Assembly (NCBI RefSeq): GCF_900114245.1
Contig: NZ_FOSK01000003.1
Span: 1 to 64,000 of the forward strand
Direction of reading: 5' to 3'
Length of the DNA: 64,000 nucleotides
Origin: Pseudovibrio ascidiaceicola
GTDB lineage: Bacteria > Pseudomonadota > Alphaproteobacteria > Rhizobiales > Stappiaceae
Positions 8,325 to 18,975 of this stretch are shown in pieces. The notes beneath the pieces are model-generated. The model saw nothing but the letters and a program-made list of their open reading frames with translations, made no database searches and had not been told where the DNA came from. The translations under genes and the position numbers were made by a program. Within the stretch, counting starts at the first letter, position 1, and every line of letters begins with the position of its first letter.

Positions 8325-8362
8325 TGCTAGGTTTCCCTCGCAGCCACATCTGGGAGGGAAAC

Positions 8363-8944
8363 ATGTCTGCCAAAAAAGTCCTTATGATCACCGGTGACTT
8401 CACCGAGGATTACGAAACCATGGTACCATTTCAGACCTTGGGCGCCGTTGGTCATGATGTTCACGCCGTTTGCCCGGATAAAAAGGCAGGCGACACCGTC
8501 GCAACGTCCATCCATGACTTTGAAGGTGACCAGACCTACACCGAAAAACGCGGTCACAACTTCACACTCAACGCCAGCTTTGACGCCATCAACCCGGCGG
8601 ACTATGACGCACTCGTCATTCCCGGTGGCCGTGCACCAGAATACCTGCGCCTGAACCCAGCCGTTCTGGACATGGTGCGTCATTTCTTTAAAGAGAACAA
8701 ACCGGTCGCCGCCATCTGCCATGGCGCACAACTTCTGTCTGCAGCTGGCGTGTTACAGGGCAGAACCTGCTCTGCTTATCCAGCCTGCGCACCAGAGGTC
8801 ACCATGTCCGGCGGTAAGTTCGCTGACATTGACGTGGCTGATGCAGTCACCGATGGCAACTTGGTCACGGCGCCAGCATGGCCAGCTCATCCAGCATGGC
8901 TCAAGCAGTTCCTTGCCCTGTTGAACCAGCCTGCTTATGCTTAA
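8363..8944 (+). CDS. DJ-1/PfpI family protein
   Basis: The 193-residue product has the class I glutamine-amidotransferase-like fold of the DJ-1/PfpI family, which covers glyoxalases, deglycase/chaperones and intracellular proteases. The nucleophile elbow is [10 protein letters not shown] with Cys119 followed by His120. The [15 protein letters not shown] strand-turn is also typical. The ATG at 8363 follows GGGAGGG by 4 bases, which fixes the start. The next gene begins 31 bases after the stop with its own good ribosome site, so the two may share a message. The exact reaction cannot be read from the sequence; a stress-protective or deglycase role is a family-level guess. Confidence 0.88.
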   Translation: MSAKKVLMITGDFTEDYETMVPFQTLGAVGHDVHAVCPDKKAGDTVATSIHDFEGDQTYTEKRGHNFTLNASFDAINPADYDALVIPGGRAPEYLRLNPAVLDMVRHFFKENKPVAAICHGAQLLSAAGVLQGRTCSAYPACAPEVTMSGGKFADIDVADAVTDGNLVTAPAWPAHPAWLKQFLALLNQPAYA

Positions 8945-8975
8945 GCAGCGGCATTAGACAATTGCGGAGGGGACC

Positions 8976-9356
8976 ATGTGCGAGCTTTTCATCAAAGCAG
9001 ATACTGACCTGTGGGAGAGCACCACACGCTCCCTTCGCATTGACCGCATGGTGACCAGTGTTCGGTTGGAAACCTATTTCTGGACCATCCTTGAAGAAAT
9101 CGCTGAGCGTGATGACATGTCCGTTGGCCAGCTTCTGACACGCCTGCACAATGAATCCATTGAAGCCGGACATGACTTGGGCAATTTCACCAGCTTCCTG
9201 CGCGTGTGCTGTCTCCGCTATCTCTCGCTACAGGTGACAGAGGATATCCCGAAAGACAAATCCGTCCCGATCAGCACCCTCAATGCTCCTCAGTTACTGA
9301 AGAACGAACGTGCCTATCGAGCCAAATCACAGCAGGCAGTCACCGGCACAAGTTAG
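8976..9356 (+). CDS. Ribbon-helix-helix domain protein
   Basis: The 126-residue product carries a ribbon-helix-helix module of the RHH_4 type around residues 24-80. The strand TSVRLETYFWTILEEIAERDDMSVGQLL leads into a second helical part with FTSFLRVCCLRYL. RHH proteins dimerise and bind DNA through the paired N-terminal strands, but this subgroup, common in Alphaproteobacteria, has no assigned regulon that I know of. GGAGGGG precedes the ATG by 3 bases. A second, smaller RHH_4 protein is encoded at 41202-41423. Confidence 0.8.
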   Translation: MCELFIKADTDLWESTTRSLRIDRMVTSVRLETYFWTILEEIAERDDMSVGQLLTRLHNESIEAGHDLGNFTSFLRVCCLRYLSLQVTEDIPKDKSVPISTLNAPQLLKNERAYRAKSQQAVTGTS

Positions 9357-9397
9357 GCTCCCCTCACCTGACACAAGCAAGGGAAGCCAGTTCGCTA

Positions 9398-10930
9398 CTA
9401 CGCAAAGACAAAGTCTTCGGCGCTTAGGCTATGAGTGAACAACCATCCCGTATCCACCTCGAGCACATCATTGCCGTAGGATATGGTGATCCATCCTCCC
9501 AAAACAGTCTCGTTGATATCCAACTCCGAAAATGAGCTTACACCGGCAGCGGAAAGATCAATGGTGTCCTCGCCAACGTCAAAGTCATCAATCACATCCT
9601 TCATGCCATCATCCTCAAAGCAGAACGTGTCGGCACCGTCTCCTCCAACAAGAAAGTCACGGCCCGCACCATCCCGCAATACGTCGTTGCCGTCACCACC
9701 TTCCAGAATGTCATCTCCTGCACCACCGAGCAGCCGGTCATTGCCATCTTCCCCGCGCAGATGATCATCACCTGCAAACCCTTCCAACGCATCATCGCCA
9801 TCGTTCCCACGCAGCAAGTCATCGGAGGCGGAACCAAGGATGTAGGCGTCCTGCCCGTGATGACCGGTTGAATCGAGAGGAATTTGAATATCCTCAACCC
9901 ACGTATCATCACGTTTCTGATCAGAAAGCCCGGAGATGATCAACACACTGTCACGGCTCATCTCACCATAGAACTCGGAGGCATTGATCGCATTGAATGC
10001 TGTGCTGTAATTAAACGGCAGGTGCGCCGACCAGCTCGGTAAGTTGAGCAAACCGCCGCCATCCCAAAACAGCGGTGTATCATACCAATCGTTGAAAATG
10101 ACGATATTACTGGTGTCGTAGCCATAGTCCGTATCATTGCCCGTCAGATCCAGACCATCAGAGGAGATCGTCGAGGGCACCGGATCATTTTCCAGATCAA
10201 AGCTGAAAAGCTCTGCCCCGCTGTCCAGAACAGCAGCTCCGTCCTCAGGCGTATAATGACTCGCAAACGCCATGTAGTTGGCATCTACAAAGAAGCCATC
10301 CAGCCAGTCATTGCTGCGCTCTGCCATGTTGGCAACAGCCCCGCCACCCAGCGAATGGCCCGTCACAACCAGATCACTGCCATCCAGACCATGCCCAACC
10401 ATGAAGTCCTTCAGCGCAGCAAGCAGCCCTCCAAATGCCTCTTCCACGTAATGCGGTTCATCCTTGAAGAACTCAAGATAGTCGATCACGTCCCCAATCG
10501 TGTCGGTAACAATGTTGTCTAATGTCCCCGTCGTTCCACGAAACGCCAGCGCAACCTGCGTGATGTTGCCTTGATCATCATACTTGGCCAACACGTCTGC
10601 CTGAGCATCTTTGAACTTGAACGTCTCTCCCTGAAACGTCCCGTTGTGATCAACGATTGCTCCATCATACTCAAGATCAGCAGCAGAAAGGACCGTCCAT
10701 CCCTTCTCCTCAATCCTGTCGCGTGCCGCTTGTTCACTCTCTCCGCTCAACAATCCGGCCTGATCTTCAGTTCCCCAAAGAGTTCCGACCAGTGTTCCCA
10801 GCGAGAACCCGTTGGCTTGATACGCACTCCCAAGCGCATCATCCAACCCGTGATAACTATAAAGCATCAAGTCCAAAGCATCAGACATGAGCTGTCGCGC
10901 ATCATTCCCTTTATACTCAAATAAAGACAT
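9398..10930 (-). CDS. RTX-type secreted lipase (class 3 lipase fold)
   Basis: The 510-residue protein joins an N-terminal alpha/beta-hydrolase lipase domain to C-terminal calcium-binding RTX repeats. The nucleophile elbow VTGHSLGGGAV fits GxSxG of class 3 lipases. From about residue 380 onward there are seven or more GGxGxDxLx nonapeptides (for example LLGGAGDDILEGGDGND), followed by the acidic, aromatic tail typical of type I secretion signals. No N-terminal signal peptide is seen, as expected for type I export. No ABC transporter, membrane fusion protein or TolC gene lies nearby, so export must use a distant system. Tandem ATGs at 10933 and 10930 follow GGGAGGG; 10930 gives better spacing. 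Substrate lipid is unknown. Confidence 0.88.
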   Translation of the reverse strand: MSLFEYKGNDARQLMSDALDLMLYSYHGLDDALGSAYQANGFSLGTLVGTLWGTEDQAGLLSGESEQAARDRIEEKGWTVLSAADLEYDGAIVDHNGTFQGETFKFKDAQADVLAKYDDQGNITQVALAFRGTTGTLDNIVTDTIGDVIDYLEFFKDEPHYVEEAFGGLLAALKDFMVGHGLDGSDLVVTGHSLGGGAVANMAERSNDWLDGFFVDANYMAFASHYTPEDGAAVLDSGAELFSFDLENDPVPSTISSDGLDLTGNDTDYGYDTSNIVIFNDWYDTPLFWDGGGLLNLPSWSAHLPFNYSTAFNAINASEFYGEMSRDSVLIISGLSDQKRDDTWVEDIQIPLDSTGHHGQDAYILGSASDDLLRGNDGDDALEGFAGDDHLRGEDGNDRLLGGAGDDILEGGDGNDVLRDGAGRDFLVGGDGADTFCFEDDGMKDVIDDFDVGEDTIDLSAAGVSSFSELDINETVLGGWITISYGNDVLEVDTGWLFTHSLSAEDFVFA

Positions 10931-11183
10931 CATCCCTCCCGAATGCAAAGCAACTACATCCTGAAGGAAAACGCCGGTCTCACAATAACCAATAGTAGGA
11001 CTATGAATTCCATATTTCATATATTTGAAATGCAGATGGATGTTCATCCAGAAAACAACAGGTAACCTAACCAACACCAATGAAACTATTGCGTTATATC
11101 TGGATGATCTTGCTGGAAGAACAAATTCATTCAGCTCATCTAAATCACGCTTCCCCTACAAATCCCTCTTGTATATTAGTTTA
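10931..11183. other. Intergenic region between divergent lipase and YeeE genes
   Basis: This AT-rich region between divergent genes must hold the lipase promoter. Apart from the palindrome at its right end (11184-11205), no distinctive structure is seen. Confidence 0.35.
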
Positions 11184-11205
11184 TTAGCATATATTAATAT
11201 ACTAA
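11184..11205. promoter_or_regulatory. AT-rich palindromic operator candidate before the YeeE/YedE pair
   Basis: TTAGCATATATTAATATACTAA is a 22-bp imperfect inverted repeat (8 of 10 arm positions match) about 15 bases before the ribosome site of the YeeE-like gene. AT-rich palindromes of this kind are bound by ArsR-type sulfur sensors of the BigR group, which control YeeE/YedE genes in other Proteobacteria. The link here is by analogy only; no ArsR gene is adjacent. Confidence 0.5.
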
Positions 11206-11232
11206 ATTAAGGAGAGATCGGAGGGCAATCAA

Positions 11233-11754
11233 TTGGATCTTCTCAGGCAAAACGTTTGGTCCCCTTACCTGGCGGGCATAATTATTGGGCTCTTGCAAAT
11301 CCCGGCATTTCTGCTGGTTGATACTGCGCTGGGGGCATCATCCTCTTTCGTCACCGGCACCGGCTTCATCTTCTCGCTGTTTGATTCCAGCATCACGGAG
11401 ATCAAGTACTTCGCCAAGTACATGTCCAAGGACAAGTACTTCTGGCAAAGCGCATTGGTCATCGGCATCGCTCTTGGTGCGCTGATTTCCTACAAAGCAA
11501 GTGGCCGCAAAGCCAGCTTCTCATCCGCCAGCTGGAAGAACATTGGCGCAAGCTCGGCACCAGTTGCCCGCCTCCTGCAAGGTTTCATCGGCGGTTTCGT
11601 TCTGCTGGTTGGCGCCCGCATCGCAGGCGGCTGCACATCAGGCCACGGCATCTCAGGTCTTGCTCAGCTTGGCGTTGGCTCCAGTGTTGCTGTTGCAGCC
11701 ATGTTCGCAGGTGGCATCGTCACCGCCAATCTTCTTTACAAACGCGCATCCTAA
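11233..11754 (+). CDS. YeeE/YedE family membrane protein, first half-transporter
   Basis: The 173-residue protein has about four to five membrane helices and the hallmark GARIAGGCTSGHGISGLAQL with its conserved cysteine. The family imports thiosulfate or other sulfur compounds (TsuA-type) or moves sulfur equivalents. The start is a TTG at 11233, supported by GGAGGG (11220-11225) seven bases upstream; no better ATG exists. It is followed after 11 bases by a second YeeE/YedE-type gene, so the two short proteins probably replace a single long transporter. No persulfide dioxygenase or ArsR regulator is adjacent. Specific substrate is unproven. Confidence 0.88.
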   Translation: MDLLRQNVWSPYLAGIIIGLLQIPAFLLVDTALGASSSFVTGTGFIFSLFDSSITEIKYFAKYMSKDKYFWQSALVIGIALGALISYKASGRKASFSSASWKNIGASSAPVARLLQGFIGGFVLLVGARIAGGCTSGHGISGLAQLGVGSSVAVAAMFAGGIVTANLLYKRAS

Positions 11755-11765
11755 GGAGAGGTCAT

Positions 11766-12368
11766 ATGGAAATTTTCTGGCTTGTTATCCTCGGCCTCAC
11801 CATGGGCATCATCTTCGGTGTCGCACTGGAAAAGTCTCGCGTCATGGAACCCGGCGTGCTCATCGGTCAGTTCCTCTTCAAAGACTACACCATGCTTAAA
11901 ATGTTCCTTGCAGCAACAGCAACTGGTCTGGTCGTTCTCTCTGGCCTGACCGCACTCGGCCTTGCTGAGCTGCACCCGAAAAGCTTTGTTGTTGGCAACA
12001 TCATCGTCGGCGGTACTATCCTCGGTGCAGGCATAGCCATCGCAGGCGCGTGCCCCGGTACAGTCTTCGCCCAGATTGGCCGCGGCTACAAAGACGCATG
12101 GCTCACCATCATCGGCGGCATCATGGGTGCAGCGTTTTATGGCTACAACAAATCCCTCATTGACGGCGTGTTGGACATGGGCAGCCTTGGCAAGATCACC
12201 TACGCAGATCTGTTCCCATCCCTGCCCTTCTGGATGCTCGGCCTCATCACCGCAGCTGCCCTCGTCGTAGTCATGATTGCGCTGGAAATGTACCGCCCAT
12301 GGAAAGTGGATCGTGGCATGGATCAGAACAACGATGCATCTGCCAGCTCAAATGCTGCACATGCATAA
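11766..12368 (+). CDS. YeeE/YedE family membrane protein, second half-transporter
   Basis: The 200-residue protein has five or six membrane helices and the paired family motif GAGIAIAGACPGTVFAQIGRG, whose cysteine matches the sulfur-relay cysteine of the family. It starts 11 bases after the preceding YeeE-like gene with GGAGAGG before the ATG. The two genes are clearly one operon and probably one two-subunit channel or importer for a sulfur compound. The acidic, hydrophilic C-terminus is cytoplasmic by inference. A strong terminator follows at 12410-12450. Confidence 0.87.
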   Translation: MEIFWLVILGLTMGIIFGVALEKSRVMEPGVLIGQFLFKDYTMLKMFLAATATGLVVLSGLTALGLAELHPKSFVVGNIIVGGTILGAGIAIAGACPGTVFAQIGRGYKDAWLTIIGGIMGAAFYGYNKSLIDGVLDMGSLGKITYADLFPSLPFWMLGLITAAALVVVMIALEMYRPWKVDRGMDQNNDASASSNAAHA

Positions 12369-12409
12369 TTTAAGAGCCCCCAACTGAACTGACCTTTGTT
12401 CAGATCAGT

Positions 12410-12450
12410 AATGCCCTGAAGGAGCACAGACCTTCGGGGCATTTTTTTGC
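12410..12450 (+). terminator. Terminator after the YeeE/YedE operon
   Basis: The perfect 13-bp stem aatgccctgaagg (12410-12422) with ccttcggggcatt (12431-12443) is followed by seven T residues. Confidence 0.88.
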
Positions 12451-12568
12451 GTGAATGAGAAATGATCAAACCAAACTCACCCTAAGACACCTAATTTTGT
12501 TGCGCTCACACTGCATTTTCCCTCACTTTCCTGTTGCATCCATTTCGATTCTACGGCATAACCGAACC

Positions 12569-12582
12569 GTACCGTACGGTAC
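12569..12582. promoter_or_regulatory. Perfect palindrome, candidate TetR operator
   Basis: GTACCGTACGGTAC is a 14-bp perfect palindrome about 40 bases before the TetR gene start at 12624. TetR regulators commonly bind such palindromes in their own promoters, so autorepression is likely. An additional ACCG immediately upstream (12561-12564) extends the repeated pattern. Confidence 0.6.
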
Positions 12583-12623
12583 AGAAAATCAAACAAGCCA
12601 AACCGCTGGAATTAGAACCGCAT

Positions 12624-14376
<1,753 letters not shown>

Positions 14377-14409
14377 TCTGATCCTCATCGCAGGATACGC
14401 ATAAAACAA

Positions 14410-14460
14410 AATCAGAGCGGCAGTTGAATTTAATCTCAACTGCCGCTCTGATTGTTTTTA
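14410..14460 (+). terminator. Strong terminator after ilvC
   Basis: The perfect 18-bp stem 14410-14427 with 14436-14453 (core cagagcggcagttga) is followed by GTTTTT. Confidence 0.88.
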
Positions 14461-14496
14461 TAAAGATCAATGCACTGAAGACCTGGTCACCCGGTT

Positions 14497-14976
14497 TTAT
14501 CTCTGCAGGTTCGGCTCAACCTCAAGCTGAATTTTCCCGGCATCAACGGCATCAGGCTGCAAACTGAGCATGTTCTGAAAGAAGCTCTTTTCTTTAATCT
14601 CTATGGTTTTCTTGTCTCGTCTGCTTGCAACACTGCTGGCAGGCAAAGCTTCATCAGAGGGAGCAACCGAAAACTCTTTTGCTAAACCCTCTGGCAGCTC
14701 AATTGAATATTCACCGCTATCAAGATTATAGGCTCTGAAAAAACCCTGATCATCCGTGAACACAGTAATGGCCTTATCGCTATCCTTGTTTTTCAGCAGC
14801 AATGGAGCATTCGCAATAGGTTCATTTTGATCATCAACCGCCTGCCCACACACCGAGGCAGCAGGCGCACCCGTCACGGCATCACTCCCCTCACATCCCC
14901 CCATTGAGAACGCTGGTATACTGACCAAAACCAAGGCGAAAAACATCACAAAACGAGCGAAATGGCGGATCATCAT
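14497..14976 (-). CDS. Exported hypothetical protein with carboxypeptidase-regulatory-like fold
   Basis: The 159-residue product has a signal peptide (hydrophobic FVMFFALVLVSIPAFS, residues 9-24), then MGGCEGSD. The GGC could be a lipobox-like site, though its context is not a strong one. The middle shows SVCGQAVDDQNEPIANAPLLLKNKDSD...FFRAYNLDSGEYSIELPEG, a pattern of Ig-like carboxypeptidase regulatory or prealbumin-like domains. A strong AAGGAGG ribosome site precedes the ATG. It lies 12 bases after the membrane protein gene ending at 14989, so the two form an operon. Function is unknown. Confidence 0.65.
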   Translation of the reverse strand: MMIRHFARFVMFFALVLVSIPAFSMGGCEGSDAVTGAPAASVCGQAVDDQNEPIANAPLLLKNKDSDKAITVFTDDQGFFRAYNLDSGEYSIELPEGLAKEFSVAPSDEALPASSVASRRDKKTIEIKEKSFFQNMLSLQPDAVDAGKIQLEVEPNLQR

Positions 14977-14988
14977 CTACGCTCCTCC

Positions 14989-15540
14989 TTAGCGGTTTTT
15001 GCTCAAAACAACGGTCGGTTTAAACTTCTCGCCTGCATTAAAAAATCGGGGAGCAACATCCGGATCGCCCAACGGGACCAGATACCCGTTATAAGACTTC
15101 CAGTTGCTGGGAACGGTTAACTTGATCTCAAGCTCTTCCTCGTTGCCCCAGCTCTCCACGGAATCCCATTCATCGCTGACAACCGCCAGCGCAACCATGT
15201 TGACAGAGTGCGGTTGCTCAATTCTGACCGTAGCAACAAGCTCAGTTAGGTTGGGAGAATTGCCAAATTGCTGCAGGCAAAAGACAATCAATCCTCCACC
15301 GATGAACGTCACAGCAATCGGCGCCGCGTTTGTTTTCAGCTTGCCAAAAAATGGAAGTTCAAGCTCAACAACGCGCCCCTCATTGTCAACAAATCGCTTT
15401 TCTTTAATCAGCGCATAGACCGACAAGATGGCGATAAGACCGCCAAATAAAATACCCGTAAGAGCAAGAATAAAGGCAAAGAGCATCCAGACCTCCCACC
15501 AATCACTCCAAAAATATCCCAGCCAATTCGAAAAAACCAA
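14989..15540 (-). CDS. Hypothetical membrane protein (183 aa)
   Basis: Two hydrophobic segments are visible, around residues 17-45 (LFAFILALTGILFGGLIAILSVY region) and 75-93 (IAVTFIGGGLIVFCLQ). They are followed by a soluble C-terminal domain of about 85 residues rich in strands, which should be periplasmic. I do not recognise the family. It is first in a two-gene operon with the exported protein downstream, and the pair may act together at the envelope. Confidence 0.6.
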   Translation of the reverse strand: MVFSNWLGYFWSDWWEVWMLFAFILALTGILFGGLIAILSVYALIKEKRFVDNEGRVVELELPFFGKLKTNAAPIAVTFIGGGLIVFCLQQFGNSPNLTELVATVRIEQPHSVNMVALAVVSDEWDSVESWGNEEELEIKLTVPSNWKSYNGYLVPLGDPDVAPRFFNAGEKFKPTVVLSKNR

Positions 15541-15781
15541 CCGTCAATATTCGAGAAGAAAAGCAGCGATGCTCAAACAGAATAAATCCAGCTCACCTTT
15601 ATCCAATCAACAATAATCAATAATCTTCCAAAGGCTTAGAGATCCACGACATCCAGAAAAACCAGAGCCTTCACTGTGTTTTTCTGTGCTTAAAATTGCT
15701 CACTTTACACAACACCCTCATCAGGTAATTTACGTAGTATTAGAGCGATTGGCCCGAAACCATCTTTTGCAAGGTTAGGGC

Positions 15782-16999
15782 GTGGAGTTTTTCTTGAATC
15801 CTATTAGCAGTCCATTACAAAGACTTGATAAGTTCCCAATTTTATTCTTCGCAGTGATGTTTTTTGGCGCATTTTCGATTGCCTTCGTAATCCCATTATT
15901 GAGCACCTACATCATCGAGGAATTACAGGAACCCGCGTTTAATCTTGCGCTGGTCATCGGTGGGTTTTCGGTTGTGTCTCTTGCTACCAACCGCATTTTT
16001 GGTGGTCTGATTGATGGTGGCAACCGCGTCAAACCATTGCTTCTCATCAACATTTGCGCCTTCACTGTTCATGCTCTCATCCAATTGACTGCCCCCTCCT
16101 ACCTGTCTCTCGTCATTCTCGGCATTCCGTTGATCGGCATCAGTGCTGGCGCGCTCTCCACCATGTACTCCACGGGTCGGTTGATTGCCGAGCAGACCGG
16201 ACGCGATCCGGGCACCTTCAACCTTCACATGCGTATTTGCCTGTCGCTTGGGTGGGTCTTTGGTCCGCCTACAGCCTTCCTGCTTTATGGCACCTATGGG
16301 TTTCAGGAAATCCATCTTGCAGCAGCTATTTCAGCCTTCATCTGGCTCACCCTTTGCCTGCTGTTCATCCCCGCAACACTGAAAACTCACATCAAGAAGC
16401 ATGCTCAGGAAAGCAGCACTGCCAACACAGTTCCCATGATGTTGCTGATCGCATGTGTTCCCGTATTTGCCCTGTCCGCCGCAAACAGCGTTTTCTTTTC
16501 GGCAGGCCCCGTTTACTTCATCAAGGAGATGGGCCTCTCGGTCTCCGTCCCCGGCTGGGCTTTTGCAACCAAAAGCCTCTTTGAAGTCATCATCATCTAT
16601 TTTGCAATCAAGCCAACACAGCGGATTGGCGAGCGGAATATGATGTTACTTTCTGGCCTTGGCGCCATGCTCTTCTTTGCAACAATCACAAGCGCTACCT
16701 CTGTTGGACAAGTGCTCATGCTCTGCATCATTGAGGGCATGTACTATGGCATTTGTGCCAGTGTAGGCATCACGTTCATCCAGAACTATGCCCGTCACAA
16801 ACCTGGCATCGCAACCTCTTACTTCGTCAATGCCATCTTCGTCGGCGGCCTAGCTGGCAACGTCCTTACTGGAGTTGTGGCGTCCTACACCACCTTCCAA
16901 AACACAATCTTAAGCAGCGTCGGCCTGGCAGCTCTGGCCACCTTAATCCTATTGGTCATCAAGCCCCCCCAACACCAGCAGCTTGCACAAACATCCTGA
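15782..16999 (+). CDS. MFS transporter, SET-like (sugar efflux type), copy 1
   Basis: The 405-residue protein has twelve predicted membrane helices of the major facilitator superfamily. Blocks such as TNRIFGGLIDGGNRVKPLLLI, STMYSTGRLIAEQTGRDPGTFNLHMRICLSLGWVFGPP and EGMYYGICASVGITFIQNYA resemble sugar efflux (SetA-type) transporters. The start is the GTG at 15782; AAGG lies shortly upstream. A close paralogue, matching along its whole length, is encoded at 17135-18337. Two GNAT acetyltransferase paralogues follow, suggesting export and acetylation of a common small molecule. The substrate is not known. Confidence 0.8.
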   Translation: MEFFLNPISSPLQRLDKFPILFFAVMFFGAFSIAFVIPLLSTYIIEELQEPAFNLALVIGGFSVVSLATNRIFGGLIDGGNRVKPLLLINICAFTVHALIQLTAPSYLSLVILGIPLIGISAGALSTMYSTGRLIAEQTGRDPGTFNLHMRICLSLGWVFGPPTAFLLYGTYGFQEIHLAAAISAFIWLTLCLLFIPATLKTHIKKHAQESSTANTVPMMLLIACVPVFALSAANSVFFSAGPVYFIKEMGLSVSVPGWAFATKSLFEVIIIYFAIKPTQRIGERNMMLLSGLGAMLFFATITSATSVGQVLMLCIIEGMYYGICASVGITFIQNYARHKPGIATSYFVNAIFVGGLAGNVLTGVVASYTTFQNTILSSVGLAALATLILLVIKPPQHQQLAQTS

Positions 17000-17134
17000 G
17001 CATTTGCGCTGGCTGACACAGCGCGCATAAATGCACGGCAACATCTCCTGCTTGCAATTCCTTCAAGGAGATGTATCAATACGTACATTCCCTCGTGACT
17101 CCATAAGCCTTTTCCCCTCACCTTTGGATTCCCC

Positions 17135-18337
17135 ATGCGCTCTATTCCTGCGGCTCTGGCAATGCTGGATCGTTTCCCAATACTGATTCACGCCTACATG
17201 CTCATTGGCTCTTTGGCGATTGCTTGCCTCATCCCGCTCTACAGCTCTTATGTTGTCACAGAGCTAGGCGAGCCAGCATGGAAACTCGCGGTCTACATCG
17301 TTGGTTCAACCGCCATCACTTTGTTTTCAAACCGCTATTTCGGCGCACGTATTGATGCCGGAGCACGGCTGAAGCCTATCTTGATATTCTGCTCCACGCT
17401 TTACATGCTCAACATGGGCCTTCAATCGACGGTACCAGCCTACTGGATGTTGCTGATGGGTGTGCCGCTCATGGGTGTCTCAGGTGGCGTGCTCTCCACC
17501 ATGTTCTCTTTTGGCCGCCTGTTCGCAGAGCAAACCAATCGGGAACCCGCTAAGTTCAACTCACATTTACGCATTGCCATGTCATTAGGCTGGATGGTCG
17601 GCACTCCGCTGGCCTTCACGCTCTACGGCATATTCGGCGTCAGCTCCATTTTCCCGACAGCAGGCGTTATCAGCGTCTTGTGGCTGGCAATGGGCATCTG
17701 GATCGTCCCCAAGAGCTTCACCACCCACCATCCGATCAAAACCAGCGAGAATGGTAGGATTGAGCCAGTTCCGTTCGCCCTCATCCTCGCCTGCCTGCCC
17801 ATATTCGCACTCACCTCGGCCAACGTCATCTTTGTATCCGCAGGTCCCGTCTTCTTCATCGAGGAAATGGGCTTCCCAACGGCAACACCGGGCCTCGCCT
17901 TCTCAGTGAAGTGTTTCGTCGAGGTTTTAGCCATCTTTTTTGTCGTTAAGCCTGCTCAAAAGCTGGGCCAGAAAAACGCTATGCTGTTCTCCGCTCTGCT
18001 TGGAACGCTCTTCTTCCTTCTGATTGTACGGGTAACCGATCCATCTCAAATCTACCTGCTCTGCGCTCTGGAAGGTCTCTACTATGGCATCAACGTCGGG
18101 CTTGGCCTCACATTCATCCAGGCATACGCACCGCATCGACCGGGGGTCGCGACGGCGTCTTACACAAATGCCATTTTCGCAGGCGCCTTGGTTGGCAACA
18201 TGATGACCGGTACAGTGGCAAGCATCACCACATTCGGAAACACCATCCAGTTTTCCGCTCTGCTCACACTGCTCTCCGCCGCAATTTTGCTGATTGTCCG
18301 GGCACCGAAACCTGAAACCAGCCTCCAAACCTCCTGA
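17135..18337 (+). CDS. MFS transporter, SET-like (sugar efflux type), copy 2
   Basis: The 400-residue twelve-helix MFS protein is a paralogue of the preceding gene. It shares the same landmarks: SNRYFGARIDAGARLKPILI, STMFSFGRLFAEQTNREPAKFNSHLRIAMSLGWMVGTP, and EGLYYGINVGLGLTFIQAYAPHRPG. The 135-base gap between the copies holds two hairpins (17007-17025 and 17041-17074). The GNAT gene follows 15 bases after the stop, so this transporter and that acetyltransferase are almost certainly co-transcribed. Confidence 0.8.
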   Translation: MRSIPAALAMLDRFPILIHAYMLIGSLAIACLIPLYSSYVVTELGEPAWKLAVYIVGSTAITLFSNRYFGARIDAGARLKPILIFCSTLYMLNMGLQSTVPAYWMLLMGVPLMGVSGGVLSTMFSFGRLFAEQTNREPAKFNSHLRIAMSLGWMVGTPLAFTLYGIFGVSSIFPTAGVISVLWLAMGIWIVPKSFTTHHPIKTSENGRIEPVPFALILACLPIFALTSANVIFVSAGPVFFIEEMGFPTATPGLAFSVKCFVEVLAIFFVVKPAQKLGQKNAMLFSALLGTLFFLLIVRVTDPSQIYLLCALEGLYYGINVGLGLTFIQAYAPHRPGVATASYTNAIFAGALVGNMMTGTVASITTFGNTIQFSALLTLLSAAILLIVRAPKPETSLQTS

Positions 18338-18352
18338 ACTAAGCAACTCAAA

Positions 18353-18793
18353 ATGACCCAAATTCTGGAAATCGAAATCTCAACCGACAAAGACAAACTT
18401 CAGCGCGATAAGCTCTACCAGTTCCTCTCTAAAGACGCTTACTGGAGCAAGGGCCTGCCGCGTGACGTCTTTGACAGATCCGTAGAAAACTCATTGTGCT
18501 TCGGCCTCTATCTGGCAAACGGAGAACAAGTTGCCTACGCCCGCGTCATCACAGACAAAGCCACCTTTGCTTATCTGTGTGATGTCTTTGTAATCCCCGC
18601 GCACCGGGGCAAAGGCCTCTCCAAACAGCTCATGAAAGCAATCGATACCCACCCCGAGCTGCAAAGCCTCCGCCGCATCCTTCTGGCCACAGCAGACGCC
18701 CACGACCTCTACAAACAATTCGGCTTCACCCCACTTGGCGCCCCCGACCGCATGATGGAACGACACAACAAGACGGCCTATCAGAAAGTTTAG
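18353..18793 (+). CDS. GNAT family N-acetyltransferase, copy 1
   Basis: The 146-residue protein is a compact GNAT domain that transfers acetyl from acetyl-CoA to an amine. The acetyl-CoA loop is visible in VIPAHRGKGLSKQLM (R-G-K-G-L pattern), followed by RRILLATADAHDLYKQFGF, the usual terminal strand-helix. It begins 15 bases after the MFS gene. A second GNAT gene with the same core (YARVITDKATFAYLCDVFV against FARVITDKLTFAYLCDLFV) is located at 18976. Substrate is unknown. Confidence 0.88.
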   Translation: MTQILEIEISTDKDKLQRDKLYQFLSKDAYWSKGLPRDVFDRSVENSLCFGLYLANGEQVAYARVITDKATFAYLCDVFVIPAHRGKGLSKQLMKAIDTHPELQSLRRILLATADAHDLYKQFGFTPLGAPDRMMERHNKTAYQKV

Positions 18794-18975
18794 GAGAGCA
18801 GACGACAACGCACTCCTCCAACAATTTGTTCATATGATATTCGCAGGGCGCTAACCAACAAACCTAGCGTCTTGCGTATTTAAGAGATCACTCAACCGCC
18901 AAGAAATAAACTGCGCAAGAAAGCACCCTCCCTCAATAAAGCGAAGTGTGTTCACATTGAAGCAGAGGCGAACCA

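Noticed and set aside
14497-15540. Toxin-immunity or two-gene defence pair
   Set aside because: The two proteins have signal or membrane segments and an Ig-like domain but no toxin, nuclease or defence motif.
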